DNA from: Trichopria drosophilae
Lineage: Eukaryota; Arthropoda; Insecta; Hymenoptera; Diapriidae
Direction of reading: 5' to 3'
NCBI GenBank assembly: GCA_030407085.1
Contig: CM059585.1
Coordinates: 89,356,501-89,420,500 of the forward strand
DNA: 64,000 nucleotides
Below are positions 23,690-37,100 of this stretch, piece by piece. The translations under genes were made by a program, and so were the position numbers. The first letter of the stretch is position 1, and every line of letters starts with the position of its first letter. The notes beneath the pieces were generated by a model. That model was not told where the DNA came from. It was given only the letters and a program-made list of their open reading frames with translations, and did no database searches.

Positions 23690-25020
23690 ACAAAGATTTA
23701 CCAAAACTTGAACCTTTGGGCCTTGAACAAAGCGATGTTCACCAAATAAAAGTCGTTCACGGCCCGCATAACTTTTCGAAATATCTGAATAAATCAAGTC
23801 GAAAAAGTTTCGAAATTGACATGACTGACGAACATGGGCCTTTGACGCCGATCGAGTCAAAGACTACAAATCACCGCGGCTGCCCACGCAGTAAAATCGG
23901 CAGCAAGGACGGGGACTTCACAATATCCTGCAGCAATTCTGCTCACTCACGGAAAACACAAGATACGATTACGCATCGCGTCCCATTCTTACTAAGCTCA
24001 TTTTAAAACGTCAAACACATTTGCAACTTATTATTCCAGAAATCAAAATGTAATATTTGCGCGGCAAAATTAGCGGTTGCACAAATATGACGAGGCTTCC
24101 GGTTTCGTCATTGTCACTTTTTTGTCACGCTGTTGTCATTTCTTTAAAAAACGTCGAGACATTCCGTTGGTCCAGCAGTGACTCATATCGAATGGAATAA
24201 AGAAAACACGTTATCGCCCCATAAATGTTTCCGAGGGCACAAAAGTGACGACATTTCACGATTTCTGTATTGTTGACACTTCATTTTTTTTTCGAAAAAT
24301 AAACGCAAATGACTTTCCCGCGTGGAAATGCATGCATACGAAATAGTTTCTACGTTTCAAGGCCAATTTACGATGTAAGGAATAACTCGGTGCGATACGC
24401 GTAAACAAGAAAACAAACATTTTTCTTCTACCGAATCGGGTATTAATTAAGGAACTGAAAATGAACTCACTTTCTTTTTACGAGCACCTATGAGAGAAAC
24501 TTAAGAGTCTCCTGAGCGCACAGTATTTTAAGTAGACATCGCCGTACATGGCTCGTCGGCACAAGTTGAAAGTCTGGGTCACTGCACGCGAATTTCACGG
24601 ATTATCTCTGAGAAGTTTTCTCCCAGTGGAAGAGGGGGCCATCGGGACATTCCCTCCACCGGTATCCTTGTCCTCGCCGCCTAGATGTCCCCCGGGAAGT
24701 GGTACTCCAGGAGTATTTGTTTGACGTGTCCTCAGGATGGACCAGACACTCGCGTTCACCAGAAGTTCCGAACTCCGACTGAGGACGATGGGCCACCGGT
24801 TGATTGTTCGATCCGGTTCTGCCCGTTCAGGGACTGGGACTGGAAGTGGACAGTTTGCGGGTCAACGCCGTTGTACAGCCAGTCGGCCGCGAGACTGCAT
24901 ATGAAAGCGACAATGAAGACAGAAAGAGTGGGATATCAGGGCCTGGGAGTGTTCCGGTCCCAGACTTTTCATCCTCTTCTTGCACAGACCGTCTAGTATG
25001 CGATTTCACTTGAGTGTGCA
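23690..25020. other. GC- and CpG-richer block, function unknown
   Basis: Against a very AT-rich surround, 23700-24050 and 24540-25020 are clearly richer in GC and CpG. Frames of 60-100 codons are open on both strands: 23716-24006 plus, 24685-24996 plus, 24804-25013 plus, 24602-24796 minus and 24827-25021 minus. The 24804-25013 frame reads in a protein-like way (ESDNEDRKSGISG then a Ser-rich stretch), but a stop codon immediately precedes it and no family is recognised. It could be a coding exon of an unseen gene, a promoter or 5' exon region, or an LTR/retroelement fragment. Confidence 0.4.
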
Positions 25021-25188
25021 TACTCCAAAAATTGAGTCAAGTTCATCGCGATACGTTTTCGTAATTCTTCGATGTTTAGGCAACACTTCAAATCGATTTT
25101 CTTATATCACTTTAAAGAATGCTGACTAAAAATAGACAATTCTTTCAAGGGCAAATCCACAGAACTTTTATTTTTTACAGTTCATTAA

Positions 25189-26112
25189 CCTTCGCCGGTC
25201 ACTGGGGGTCCAGTGGACCCCACGATGAATTTAAAATTAAATAATTCACTTTATTAGTTTCAAATTAGAAATATTGGAATACCTATCGGTAATTTAAAGT
25301 GTTACCAACAAATTTCTAATAATGCCGTTGTCTGACAAACGTCAGTATACTTGTGGTACGTTTCGGAAGTTAGTCGATTTCGCGGAGGGGTCTGGCGGGA
25401 CCCCAGTGTGACTACGGTGTATACTTCGAAGAAAATAAAAAAGTTTTTATTTCATGATTCGTGTAGTATAAGTAGTCGATAATATTATGAGACATATATT
25501 ATTTATACATTTAGAGATGGCTTACAATTTACGAGTTTGTAATATTTATAAGCAATTAGAAAAGTCTGAGGCAAATGAAACGATTGGTGGAGGTGCTTCA
25601 GACATTTTCGATTATCTTTAAAGTTAAATAATTCGCTTTAATAGTTTCAGGATGTAAATTATCAGGATCTAAATTACTATATTTGTTAAGTTATATACTT
25701 TATATTTAAAAATTCCGAATAAATAAACAAAGTACGTAGATAAAACATATGTATTTTATTTTTTCAAAGATTATGCACTTCATTCATCTAAATAAATACC
25801 TTTTTTAAAATGTACATCGATACATCGAGAAAACTTCATCAAAAAATATTAAAAATATAATAAGTTATGATTTTTTAAGTAAATAAAGTCATTTTCTGTT
25901 CTTTTTTAATTTGTAACTTTCTTAACTATTTTAGATGCAAACTTATGCAAATTGAACAAGAAGGTCATAATTTAGGATGGTCTAACAATGTCTCAGAATT
26001 TTTGTAACTTGCTACAGATTACTCTTCTAATGCAGGAACGATTTTAAGCATTGGGGTCCGGTAGACCCCGTGTGTCGTTCTTCGCAGTTTTAGAAGGTGT
26101 AACCGGCGAAGG
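25189..26112. mobile_element. Non-autonomous piggyBac-type element with TTAA duplication
   Basis: TTAA occurs on both sides (25185-25188 and 26113-26116). The ends are inverted repeats: CCTTCGCCGGTC on the left and the complement CCTTCGCCGGTT on the right. Just inside each end is a palindrome, GGGGTCCAGTGGACCCC near 25206 and GGGGTCCGGTAGACCCC near 26053. A third GGGGTC/GACCCC pair lies near 25387. TTAA target sites and GGGGTC-type subterminal palindromes are usual for piggyBac-like elements. At 924 bp with no transposase frame, it would depend on enzyme supplied elsewhere. Confidence 0.85.
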
Positions 26113-26116
26113 TTAA

Positions 26117-27334
26117 AATTGTCTTTTGAATTAAAAAAATCATTGTTTATAATTGTTATTTATGAAAAATAATATGCGTTCCAAGATACATTTATTTGTA
26201 TGATATTATGTTTCAGTAAAAAACATAGGGAGTATGGAAACATGAAAAATATTTTTTTATTTAAACTTAAAGCCCTAACTGTTTGAATGTTAATGCTATT
26301 TGAAAATCATATGTTTCGTTAACCGGATGTATTAAATGGTAAAACCATTTGAACAAAGGTTTGCCTATAAAAAAAAATAACAAGTGGTTAAAGTCGCGTT
26401 GCAATAAAAATGTACATTTTGGTTTATTTTCTATAACTTTTGGAACGATCATTGTTATGGAATGATACTTTAAGAACTTTTAGTTGACGAATTAGTAATT
26501 TATTTTTTGTAATGAAAAAGTGCATAATAAACTCTGAATTCTATGTCTGATAGAAGCTGTAACGCGCGTATAATTTACAATCATATATCCTAATTATATG
26601 GGTAATTTATTGATCTCTGTATTATAAAACTACTGTGATGTTGTTCCAAAAAGAAGTCACCTTAAACGTTCCAATTAGAAACTGATATACTCGTTGACGC
26701 AACTTCTCTGTTTACAGTGATTGCTGTAAATAAATTTGCTTAGGTTCTTTTGACACTTTTGAGAAAAAAAATGAAATTTTTGTAAATTTTGTAGTTTTGG
26801 AGATAACAAATTTGAAACTTTGACGATTTTAAACGACTTTTCTGTTACGTTTTACGAAAGATTCACAAGAGATATTTTTTGGTTAGAATTGTTCGAGAAA
26901 TCTATGTATATTAAATATATGTATAAGATTTTTGCTGTCATTGTACTCCCCGTTGAAACAATCATTTAAAGCGAGGAACGTAATTTTTTTTTTTTATTTT
27001 ATGACACCAAATTCATTCTATTGATTTCAAAGATATTCTTCAATAAAAACAATGTTTTCGTATGGCTGTTAAGTTAAAAGTTCTGCGGCCCTGAATAGAA
27101 GTAGTTGTTATAATAGTATTAAACTGCGGCAAAATAGTGAATTGATATAACGTCCTTAGAGGTGACATTTCGCCTTGGAAAAGTGGTCGACTGTACTGAA
27201 GTCGGGCCCTTACCTGAATTTTTAGCTACATTAAGTCGAAATTAAAAAAAAATACAATTTATATTCTGATACTATTTTGGAAGAGACATAACGTCAAACT
27301 GATAACAATTGTTTAATGTTTTTTACCCCTAGAA
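26117..27334. other. Gene-free AT-rich DNA
   Basis: No gene, RNA or bounded repeat supported. Confidence 0.55.
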
Positions 27335-28341
27335 AAAGGGGTATTCATATCTCAAAATGTAACATTTCGCGGTCGAAGTTTTCGATTTGTCTGAAATTTT
27401 ACTGATACTTTTATACATCGTATTATATATGTGCCGGAATGAAATCTCAAGTCCTTATCTGCTATTTCTTTAACTTAGTAAAATTTGACATTTTTTAAAA
27501 TTAAATTTTAAAAACTCATTTTTGCTCTAAAAACCGTCATTTTTATTAAAAAAAAAAAATATTTAAATAGTGCAAATCGATTAGAAATTTGCCAAGGGAT
27601 TCAGTCCTATTTACGTTTATTGTAACAAAAATGTTCAATCCCCCAAAAAATCTAAAAAATTCTCATAAACTTAAAACTCTTGGTAAATATCCCCAATCAA
27701 TATTCTGATACTTTATTTTCATTTACAATCGATAGAATTTACCAAGAAAATAAATTCAAATGAAGTGTCAGAGTGCATAATTGATTGGAAATTTTCCGAG
27801 GAATCCAAATTTGGGTTCAGATTTATTCTCCAAAGCTGCTCATGCGAAAAAATGCACGATAACTGGGACAAATCGTTGAAAAAAATTGAATTTTCAGGGT
27901 GTTATTTTGAAAAATTGCATAAAACTAAAAAAAACCCGATTACTTCATCAAAGTATGTACTTTTAACTATCAGTAAAATCGAGTTAAAGTCCATTACAAG
28001 TTAATTTTGGATGAATTAGTCGTTTTTCGTTAAACTTTAGCTAAAAAACTGAAATGGGACTGACTTCCTCGGCAAATTTCCAATCTATTAGCACTGTTTA
28101 AATATTTTGTCGACTAACAAGCACGATTTTTAAAGCAAAAATGAGTTTTTAACTTTAAAAAATAAAATTTTAAAAAATAGCAAATTTTAATAAATTGATT
28201 GTGTGACTTCTATAAGAGATAAGGACTTGAATTTTTACCTAGACACTTTTTTTTTATTTAGAAAACAACAGTAAAATTTCAGCCAAATCGATGAACCTCG
28301 ACCGCGAAGTGTTACACTTGGATATGGAATGCCCCAAAAGA
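27335..28341. repeat. Foldback element, about 1 kb
   Basis: The left arm (from AAAAAGGGGTATTCATATC, through AACATTTCGCGGTCGAAG, to about 27610) is imperfectly repeated in reverse complement from about 28065 to 28341, roughly 280 bp per arm. The arms contain AAGTCCTTATCT and its complement AGATAAGGACTT. The centre has further short inverted pairs. The open frame 27765-28004 lies in the loop and has no recognisable product. Confidence 0.7.
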
Positions 28342-30178
28342 AATGTTGAAAATATTGAAATTTGTGGAAGAAGAATTATTGGTATTTGTACTAAAATTTT
28401 GGACAATGAAAAGTAATTCCGAAACAATTCGGTGTGCAAGGTCAAATTCAAGGTCTACACTATTAAAAACGCCTTGTATATGTATTTTTGCACTTTTTGT
28501 TTTAAATATAAACCTGACGAAAAAATATTTGGAAAATAAGGTACAAATCGTGAAAGTCTATACAAAAAAGATTGTATACATTTTTTTTCGTAACGTTTAA
28601 CTATAATTCTGCAAAAGAAGGATATATTTAGCCATTTTTTGGTAATTTATGGTCTCTAGCCATATATTTGAATATTTCCATAGACTATATTCTTTTCAGT
28701 AATTCATTTATTTTATAACGATAATTACGTCTCACGTAACTCTCTATTAGTAATATTATTGTTCATTGTTTATTTTAAATATGAGTTCATAAATTCATAA
28801 ATTCTACCATTTTTATGTTGAAGCATAACGCATGAAAAATTATTTTTGAATTGTTAAAAGTTTGTCGCTAAAAATATGAAAAGTTCTTATTCGTCGTTTT
28901 GATGAAATCGAAATTATTTGTTTTGCAATTTTATAGCATAGGTTTAAACAAAATTATGAAGCTAAAAAGACGTCATCCTTGGTATTTTCCATTTTTTATT
29001 AAAAATGATCATAACTCAGACTTGAATAACTGGAACATCAAAGTTGTTTTAACGGACCTTGGATTTTTTGCTTCTAGAAGACATTTAAAAATCAGGTGTC
29101 CAATGGATAATTGATTAGGATTGTTTTTATGAAAATACTAATGTTAATTTAAAATAAATTTAATAAAACAATCGTGAACCTTGACCAGGCCCATCTTCAT
29201 ATCTCAAAAAAGCATCTTTTTTTAACAAAAGTTGGTGCCATTTTAATGTCACTGATGAACCAAAATATCTCTAAAAATGGATATTTATTCTCATTTTTGT
29301 GCTAATTTACAATTACTGGGATCGAAATAATGAAAAACTGGAGATTAATGTTTCATTTGTTATTTATTAAATTTCTAAAAAAAATTATTAACGTAAGAAA
29401 TACAATTAAAAATGTAGGAAACAATAGTATTGAAATTTAATATAAGCATACAATTATTCATAATTTTTGTTCCAAAATGGCTTCTGAACCGTTATTATTT
29501 ATAAAAGCTGTAATACTATTTTATCTGTGCAATTTTAGCAGCTTACCTTAACAAAATGTTATCAATGATTTATGTCCGTGTTTGCCGAACTCTAGAAGTC
29601 GTTTTGCAAATCGTATTATGCATAAGAAATCCTTTATCTTTTATAAAATTTTCGAACATTTTTTAGGCACAAAATTAATCATCCTCTCAAGAAAAAAAAC
29701 ACACCTAAGAGAAAGAGAAAAAAACATAAGGACTGAGGCCTTGAGTTCTGCTGGGTGTTGCAGACACAGTGAACGAAACCGAAACCAATGTAGATAACGA
29801 TTCTTAAATCGATCTGGATATTTGCATTAACCGGTCTAGTATGCGCCTAACTGTTTAGCATAAATGGCGTTCGGTCATTTTTATTTATATCAATGACCCA
29901 CTTTAAATGTGTTGGGTATTATTGGTATAGAACTAATATAGTATAGAAAATGCTAGTTTTATACAACGAAACTAGTAAGGATTTTTGTTACTTCAAGAAA
30001 ATAATATTTAAAATAAATATCATAAAAATCCTCTTGATAAAGTTTAAGAAATTATTCAAACTATACTAGTTTTGATTTTCGATTAATTCGCGGGCAGCTT
30101 TTCTGCAATCTGTGTGCCATTTGTGAAGTATAATCATCGCATTATTTAAAATGCCAAAGAATATACAAATTTTCGGCA
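28342..30178. other. Gene-free AT-rich DNA left of the CACTA-like element
   Basis: Open frames of up to 85 codons (28343-28600, 28899-29114, 29582-29797) show no domain or codon signature. No RNA gene was found. Confidence 0.5.
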
Positions 30179-30180
30179 AT

Positions 30181-30631
30181 CCCGAGTGAAAAAAAATCAT
30201 CTTTGAAAGATCTTTCCAAGATCTTGTAAGCCTATGTTTGCTAACGTCTCGCTAATGGGACGGAGCAAGATGAATAAAAGACAAACAAATCTATTGCCTT
30301 GAAAGATATTAGAGAGATGTTCAATAGACAAATTTATAAAGACTCTTGCAGGATGAATTAATAAGGTTTGGAAGATGAATGAAAGACAATATAATGATGC
30401 TCTCGTGATATTTGCAAGCTTACGGCAAGATGATGTTCAAATAACGAAAAGATGTTGGAAAGATAACAAGAAGATGTTGGCAAGATAATCAAAAGATGTT
30501 GGGAAGATAACGAGAAGATGTTGGCAGGATAATCAAAAGATATTGAGAAAATGTTTGCAAGATAACGAAAACAATATCTCCAAATGAACGTAAAATGCTC
30601 GAAAAGCTACATTTTTATTCCCGTTTTATAA
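30181..30631 (+). repeat. Left terminal inverted repeat of the CACTA-like element
   Basis: About 451 bp, pairing with 42743-43184. Identity is complete over the outer 130 or so bases (to GAAAGATATTAGA) and falls inward. The inner part holds the 21-bp subterminal repeats. Confidence 0.92.
30450..30570 (+). repeat. Subterminal 21-bp repeats, left end
   Basis: AGATGTTGG-(N)AAGATAA-type units start near 30450, 30472, 30493, 30515, 30537 and 30550, spaced about 21-22 bp. Matching units in the opposite orientation occur at about 42800-42935 in the right end. Clustered subterminal motifs in plant CACTA elements are binding sites for the element's own DNA-binding protein. A similar role here is inference. 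Confidence 0.75.
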
Positions 30632-31186
30632 TTTTATTCAATTTGCAATTTTACAGTTTTTTATATTAAATTTGATATATCTGATTTGAAGTTAGCCACG
30701 ACAGAAATCAATATATAAGAATTCAGTTTTGTAGACATTGCAATCGGGAAGATTTGGATATATAGTAACATAACATTTTAGTATAATGTAATTTACTGAA
30801 AAATATCTAGTTTGGCTATTAAATTTCAAATTAGTCAGAAGCTTTTGTAAGATTTGAAGACAGTATGTGGAGTGAGTTTACATGATTTTTTGGTTAATAT
30901 ATTTAATTAAAAAAAAAATAATTTCTACGTTTTGGGTACTATACGACATTTAAACGTATTTTTACAACATGTATATGCCGGACTGTCTGCTGTATTTAAT
31001 AGCATCATTATTTTAAATAAATACATCAGGTATTCAAGTGCAATTTTCAATTCATTATTTATTAAATTGATGGATTTTTATAGACTAATTTCTTACATTA
31101 TAGTTTGTTTGAATTTTAGTGTATAGCCTATACAAACATCAAAAAACAAAATTTTTCTCTGCAAAATGATCACTACGTCGTTAAAA
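30632..31186. other. Non-coding interior of the CACTA-like element
   Basis: This is AT-rich sequence between the left inverted repeat and the 3' end of the BEN gene. It should include the BEN 3' UTR (minus strand). The 64-codon plus frame at 30932-31126 shows nothing recognisable. Confidence 0.5.
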
Positions 31187-34100
31187 TTATTTTTTCATTT
31201 TCAGTAACTTCTTTGTTAATTTTTTCAAGAGCTTTTTCTCTTTGTTGTGTTTGTGTCGCTTCTTATGCTTATGTCGTTCAGTTTCTACGGCTTTGCCTTC
31301 ACTATTCAGGTCTTTCTCATTTTCAGAGTCCACGGACTTCTTTTCGTCGTCTTTTTCTTTCCCTGCATCTTTCGAGATCTCTTTTCTGCATCTAACTTCC
31401 TTTTCTGCTTCAATTTGTTTCATATCGCTCGATGTTTTGTTGATTTCTTTCGAAGGCGCAATTCGGTCTTTTTCGTTCTCGTCATTCTGTCCTTTCTTAT
31501 CAACTGAATTAGATTTATCCATAGTCTTCTCTTTCTTATCTTTTCCCATCTCTGCATCTGTCGTGATCTCTTTTTCGTTCCTATCTTTCTTCTCTTTTTT
31601 AGTCTGTTTCATTTCGTTCATTTCTTCCACACGTTCATTTCGCTCGTTTTCCTCTTCGTCTTTCTGCCTTTCCTTTTTTTTCAAATCAGATTTATCCACG
31701 AATTCCTCTTCCTTATCTTTGCCCTTTGCTGCTTCTTTGTATTTATCTTTTTTTTGCATTTCAGTTTGTTTCATTTCCATATGTACATATTGTTCTTCTT
31801 CGTCCTCGTCTTTTTGCTCTTTCTCTTGCGACTCTGTTTCTGTATATGTTACGTTTCCGCTTTCCTTCACGCATTCATCATCCTTTGGTTTATACTTCTT
31901 TTCAGTTTTTCCTACTATTAGTTCTCGTTCTTCATTCGATTTTCTTATTGCACAGCACATTTGCGTCAGTATCCGTATGTAGTCCTTATGCGATATTTTC
32001 ATTTTCCGAACGATTGTTATGTACTCTGAAAATAAATGAAATGTTTGAATTTATAAATACTTAATTGTATAATTTCGTTATTTAATAAAAAATTCTTCAG
32101 TCTATAATGTCTATAAATATCCTTTTATAAAATATAAACACTTGTGTTTGCGAATGGAAATATTGAAAGAACGACACTATGGGATGCAAGATAATTGTAT
32201 AGTATCCCCCTCTTAAGTTATATGCACGAGACAAGCAAGCTAGAGGGCCCCTTCTTAAGTTATATGCACGAGACACGCAAAATGACGGCCCCCCCCCTCT
32301 TAAGTTATGTTTCATTACATTTAATTCCAATGGTTTTGCAGTATCATTTTCTGGTATTTTAGATACATTTCTAAGTTACGTGTTTGAACGTGAGCGGTTG
32401 TTGCATACAGTGCTTGATTAGGGAACGCGTTACAGTTTATAACGATTCATAACCTACAAAATTATAACTTAAAGGGGGTAAAATATATAACTGAAGAGGA
32501 AAATATGACATAAGAGGAGGACTACTGTATTTAGATTCCATGCTCTCTAATCTTCAATCCTAACCAAAAAGGTGAAATTAAACAATTTTCAAAGCCTATT
32601 CTAAAATTCTAGGCTCGGTACTAAGAAATAAAGCATGAAATGAAGTTAAAAACCAATTTCGCAAGAATTGATTTTGGAAATCGGAGAAAAACTTGAAACT
32701 AATAGTATCTTTTGATTTAGCGTAAATGTTTATTCACCGAATGTGATTTGGACCCTCGCTTCGCCTCGGGCCGCAACCCTTCACATTCGTGGAATGAACT
32801 TTTACGTAGTAGTTTCATAATATACTATTATCTGTTTGAGATCAATCAGTTGAAAACGAATAATAGCAAAACTGTTTTATTGCTTTCAATTTGGAGAGCA
32901 AGTTAAAGGCAAGACAAGTTCATAAAAAAGTCACATAATTGCTTTGTAATTCTACATGATACTTGTACATGTAAAGAATGTATAGGTTAGTGTGTTAAGA
33001 TTTCCAATATATAAACTTACGATAAACTGCTTCTAAGACATTGGCAGGAATGCGATCTCTATTCCTCCCACACGGAGTCATATTCAATAGCTTGTCTTCA
33101 CCAATAATTTTTTTCAACAGTTGTCGAATCATTTCATTGGGGTCTCCTTTGCATTTTTGTAGAATGATTTCGAGTTCTATGTGTTTGATCCTGACCCCTG
33201 AACCTTCTACTAATTCAACCTGTACAATTTATACATAACCGGTTGTACAATATTCTTAATAAAGTGTTTTGAGCGTTACGTGAATTGTGTAGTAATGCAG
33301 TATCAGACCACACATTTTTAACTTTAAAAATGCCGCGTAAAAGAATAACGCACGGGTGTTATGAAAAAGGAATCATCATTGTTCGTATGTAATAAAACTC
33401 TGCATTATTAAAGGTCAGTTATCAGAAAATAAAAAAAAAACATTATGGCGTTTGTCAATATAACATCAAGAACGTTCTAAAGTGATCAGCCGATCAGGTA
33501 GAAATTTACATACAAAAATTTTAATTAAAAATGAGTTAAAAAGTTTTTTTTAAATTGGCCTCCATGAAAGTGGTCCTAATCATTATACAATATCGCCTAA
33601 AAGATATCATAGAAATTAGTTTAGAATTGATCGAGTATTTTCGAAAATTGACGATTTATAATTATTTATGAAAATACTTGGTGAATTCTCGACTAATCTG
33701 TTTGACATTTTTTATGCGATATTAGATATAAAGATTAGAATCAGTTTTGTAGAGACCAATTTTTAAATAATTGATTTAGTTATTTTCAATATTTGTTTGC
33801 AAGCGTAAATCCCTACATTATCGGCAGAGCACTTTAGAGCCTCCTTAAAAGTAAATTTCTATTTGATTTATTGGCAATCCAGTTTGTCACTCGATATAAT
33901 AAACATGGGCAGGTCGATATATATGTAGGAATATATGTAGCATATATGTCACATATTACATTTTTCGCCGAAATTATATGCAATATATAGATTAAATATA
34001 TGCCAGATATAAATTTAAAACTACATGTGCATTCATATATCTAATATATATGTCACATATTGCATTTTTCGCCGAAAATATATGTGCATTTATTTAGCAT

Positions 34101-37100
34101 ATATGTCGCATATATTTATTTTCCGTTTGGGCGTTATCGCATTTTTTAATTGAAAAGTTTGATATAAAAGAGAAAAAGTACTTTGTAAAGAAGAATACCT
34201 ACGATGTAAGAAAAACACATTTGTAATATGAACTACAGTTAAGAAGGATAAAAAAGCAAAGATTAAAAAAATTAATTTGCAGAGATTAATTTTGTTTGTT
34301 TTTACTTACTGTGCTCAAAAAAATTAATTTTCTCATCTGCAATTTCTAATTTCATCTATTTTGACAAATTTTACAACATACCATATTTTCCGACTCACTG
34401 TTGGCATTCTCCTTTTACGAAGTGAAGTTTTATTTTAAAATGCAATTTCAATTTATCAATAAAGAGATTTGTTTCACTCTAGTTAAAGCGCTTTTTTACT
34501 TAAAATTTAATCGAATTTGAAACCTTACGAATAATAAAAAATTTTATTAAATTTTGTCCGTCTGTAAATAAATCAACATTGCCATTAAAGCAAATAAAAT
34601 AATTAGTTGATCTTGACAAATTTTCATTTTAGCGTGATTACAGCAACTATTTACAGTGCACTAACTCACATAGTTTCCTACTTTACTTCCTGACTGGTAT
34701 GTGAAGGTGTTATTAGCTCCCAATTCATTTCTGCTTTTATTATCTTGCTGGAAATATTTAGATTTCATCCAGTTAAGAACGTTCTCCAGTACGGTTATTG
34801 AATCCGCATCAACTACAAATATCACCATAATATTAAAATTAAAATTAAAATGTAGGTATATTATTGATACAAACAAAATGAAAAAAGTAGGGCTTTTAAC
34901 CTACAAAGTGCAAGTAACATCCGAATGCAGGACAAAATCCTGTAAGCACGTGTTAATTGCGAAGGAATATATATTTAAAAACGATGTTTTTTAATTATTT
35001 TCTTCTACGTTTCGAACCTACTACACGGAGAGAAATCTGAAAGGATGAAACTGTAGGTATTCCTTCGCCACTGTACTAAGATTTGGTGCTGGTGCTGCAC
35101 CATGTGTCGCGTAATATCAATAAGAAACCCACAGTCTCAGACTGTGAAAAGGCTTAGGATGAGACTGCAAAACTGCGATGCTTTCTTCGAGGCTTTCTCC
35201 CGCCTAAGTTTTACTTCTTAGACTAGGGCTCTCGCGGACTTTTTTGTAGGAAATTTCCTCCTCTACAAAAAAGGTTAAGTAAATTTTTGTTTTGCAGTCT
35301 CATCCTAAGCGATTTCACAGTCTGAGACTGTGGGTTTCTTACATTGATATCACGCGACACATGGTGCAGAACCAGCACCAAATCTTAGTACAGTGGCGGA
35401 AGGAATGCCTACAGTTTCATCCTTTCAGATTTCTCTCCGTGTAGGTTTCCTCATCAGTTTTAATCATTGGTTAATCAGAAGTAAATTTCTGCCTCCTGGT
35501 GAGGAACCCTAGTAGGTTCGAAACGTAGAGGAAAATAATTAAAAAACAACATCATTTTTTATATATATTCCTTCGCAAGTAACACGTGCTTACAGGATTT
35601 TGTCCTGCATTCGGACGTTACTTGCAATTTGTAGGTTAAAAGCCCTGCTTTTTTCATTTTGTTTGTATCAACATAATATAATTTTTGATCAATAAAATAT
35701 TATTAAAAAAGATTTATACCTACAAAATCTTCGCATGCTATACATTTTTCTCTGGATGCTTCGGCTTTAGCTTCCTAAGCAATAAATGAAATGAACAGTC
35801 ATTAATAATTGAAAACATTCATTAACACCGAATTTAGTGAGGAAAATGTAGGAATATTCGAGATAAAGTAACTAAACATATTTTTTGAATTCCGGCTTCG
35901 TTACTACAAAATGCAGTATTGTGTGAAGTTACAACACCAATTTCAAAAAAATTGATTTAGAATTGAATGAAAAAAAGAGAAAAGTTCACAATTTTCCAGC
36001 GATTTTTATGAAATTTATTTTGCTATTTCATATATAATATCTAATTTCGTTCTAACGAGTCGGAAATTTTGAAAATATATTTTATATATGATCTTCCAAG
36101 AAAATATCAATAAATTTAGATGACATTTAATGAATAATTTGTAAAAAAAAATTGTATTTTCATATTTGTGAAATCTATCGTTCAATATTTAGTTGAATGA
36201 ATTGGTATTTCTTTTTGATACCGTACAGATTATACAGTATCAGCACTAGAAATCGCGGTTTCAGTAACTTTTAAATAATATTTTTCTAACAGATTATTAC
36301 TTTATCGATTTCTGCCTCTAGAGACCCTTAGAGGGGGTCTAAACTAAACAAATTTATCACTGACTTCAACACAAAAAAAGTGTACATATAAATAGAATAA
36401 AACGTTTATTCTCAAAATTGAGGCATAGATAATACAATATTCTACATAATTCATAAAACATTCGAAAAAATGCCAGTGAATTCGGTTAAATATTGGACAG
36501 GAAATTTAGAAACAAATATGTGATACTAAACATAATTTGTTTCCAAAAGCTGTTATTAATTTTAGCAAATTTCTGCAGATGTTTTGTTTTGTCTTGTATG
36601 TACTTACAGTTTATAATTAAAATGTCAGGACTGAAATATTCAAAAAACGCTAAAATCTTTTAATTCAAACTTTAACGGTTGAGAATTTAATTCAGTAACT
36701 TTCCTACTTTAGCCAAATTAACAGAAGCATGCATTCAGACTATTTATTTATGAATAACATGAAGACTTAAAGGTGAATCAGGTGGTTCAGCAGAGAGGAA
36801 TTCTTCTTCTTCAAAAATACTGGATTGCTAGGAATAATATTCGAGAATAATTAAATTATGGTTAAAAATTATGTACATACATATTTAAATTCAAAGTACA
36901 TTCAACTAATTTTGAATCTGTTCTAAAAGTGATAGATAAAAATTCTAATTATATATAAAAATTACAAAACCTCTATCAAAATTTTTTCCATTTGTTTTTC
37001 ATTCTTTTTTATTTTCTGATTTACTGCTTTTGTGGCATCGTCAGTTTTTCTTTTTACGGCTTTCTTCTGCATCGATTTCTCTTCGCTATCATTTTGCAAC

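Noticed and set aside
30444..30600. CRISPR-like regularly spaced repeats at the left end of the CACTA-like element
   Set aside because: The units are contiguous 21-bp degenerate repeats without unique spacers, mirrored at the other transposon end, in a eukaryotic genome.
31213..32064. Long plus-strand open frames (246, 112, 86 and 60 codons), Phe/Ser-rich
   Set aside because: They are the antisense shadow of the Lys/Glu-rich last exon of the BEN gene.
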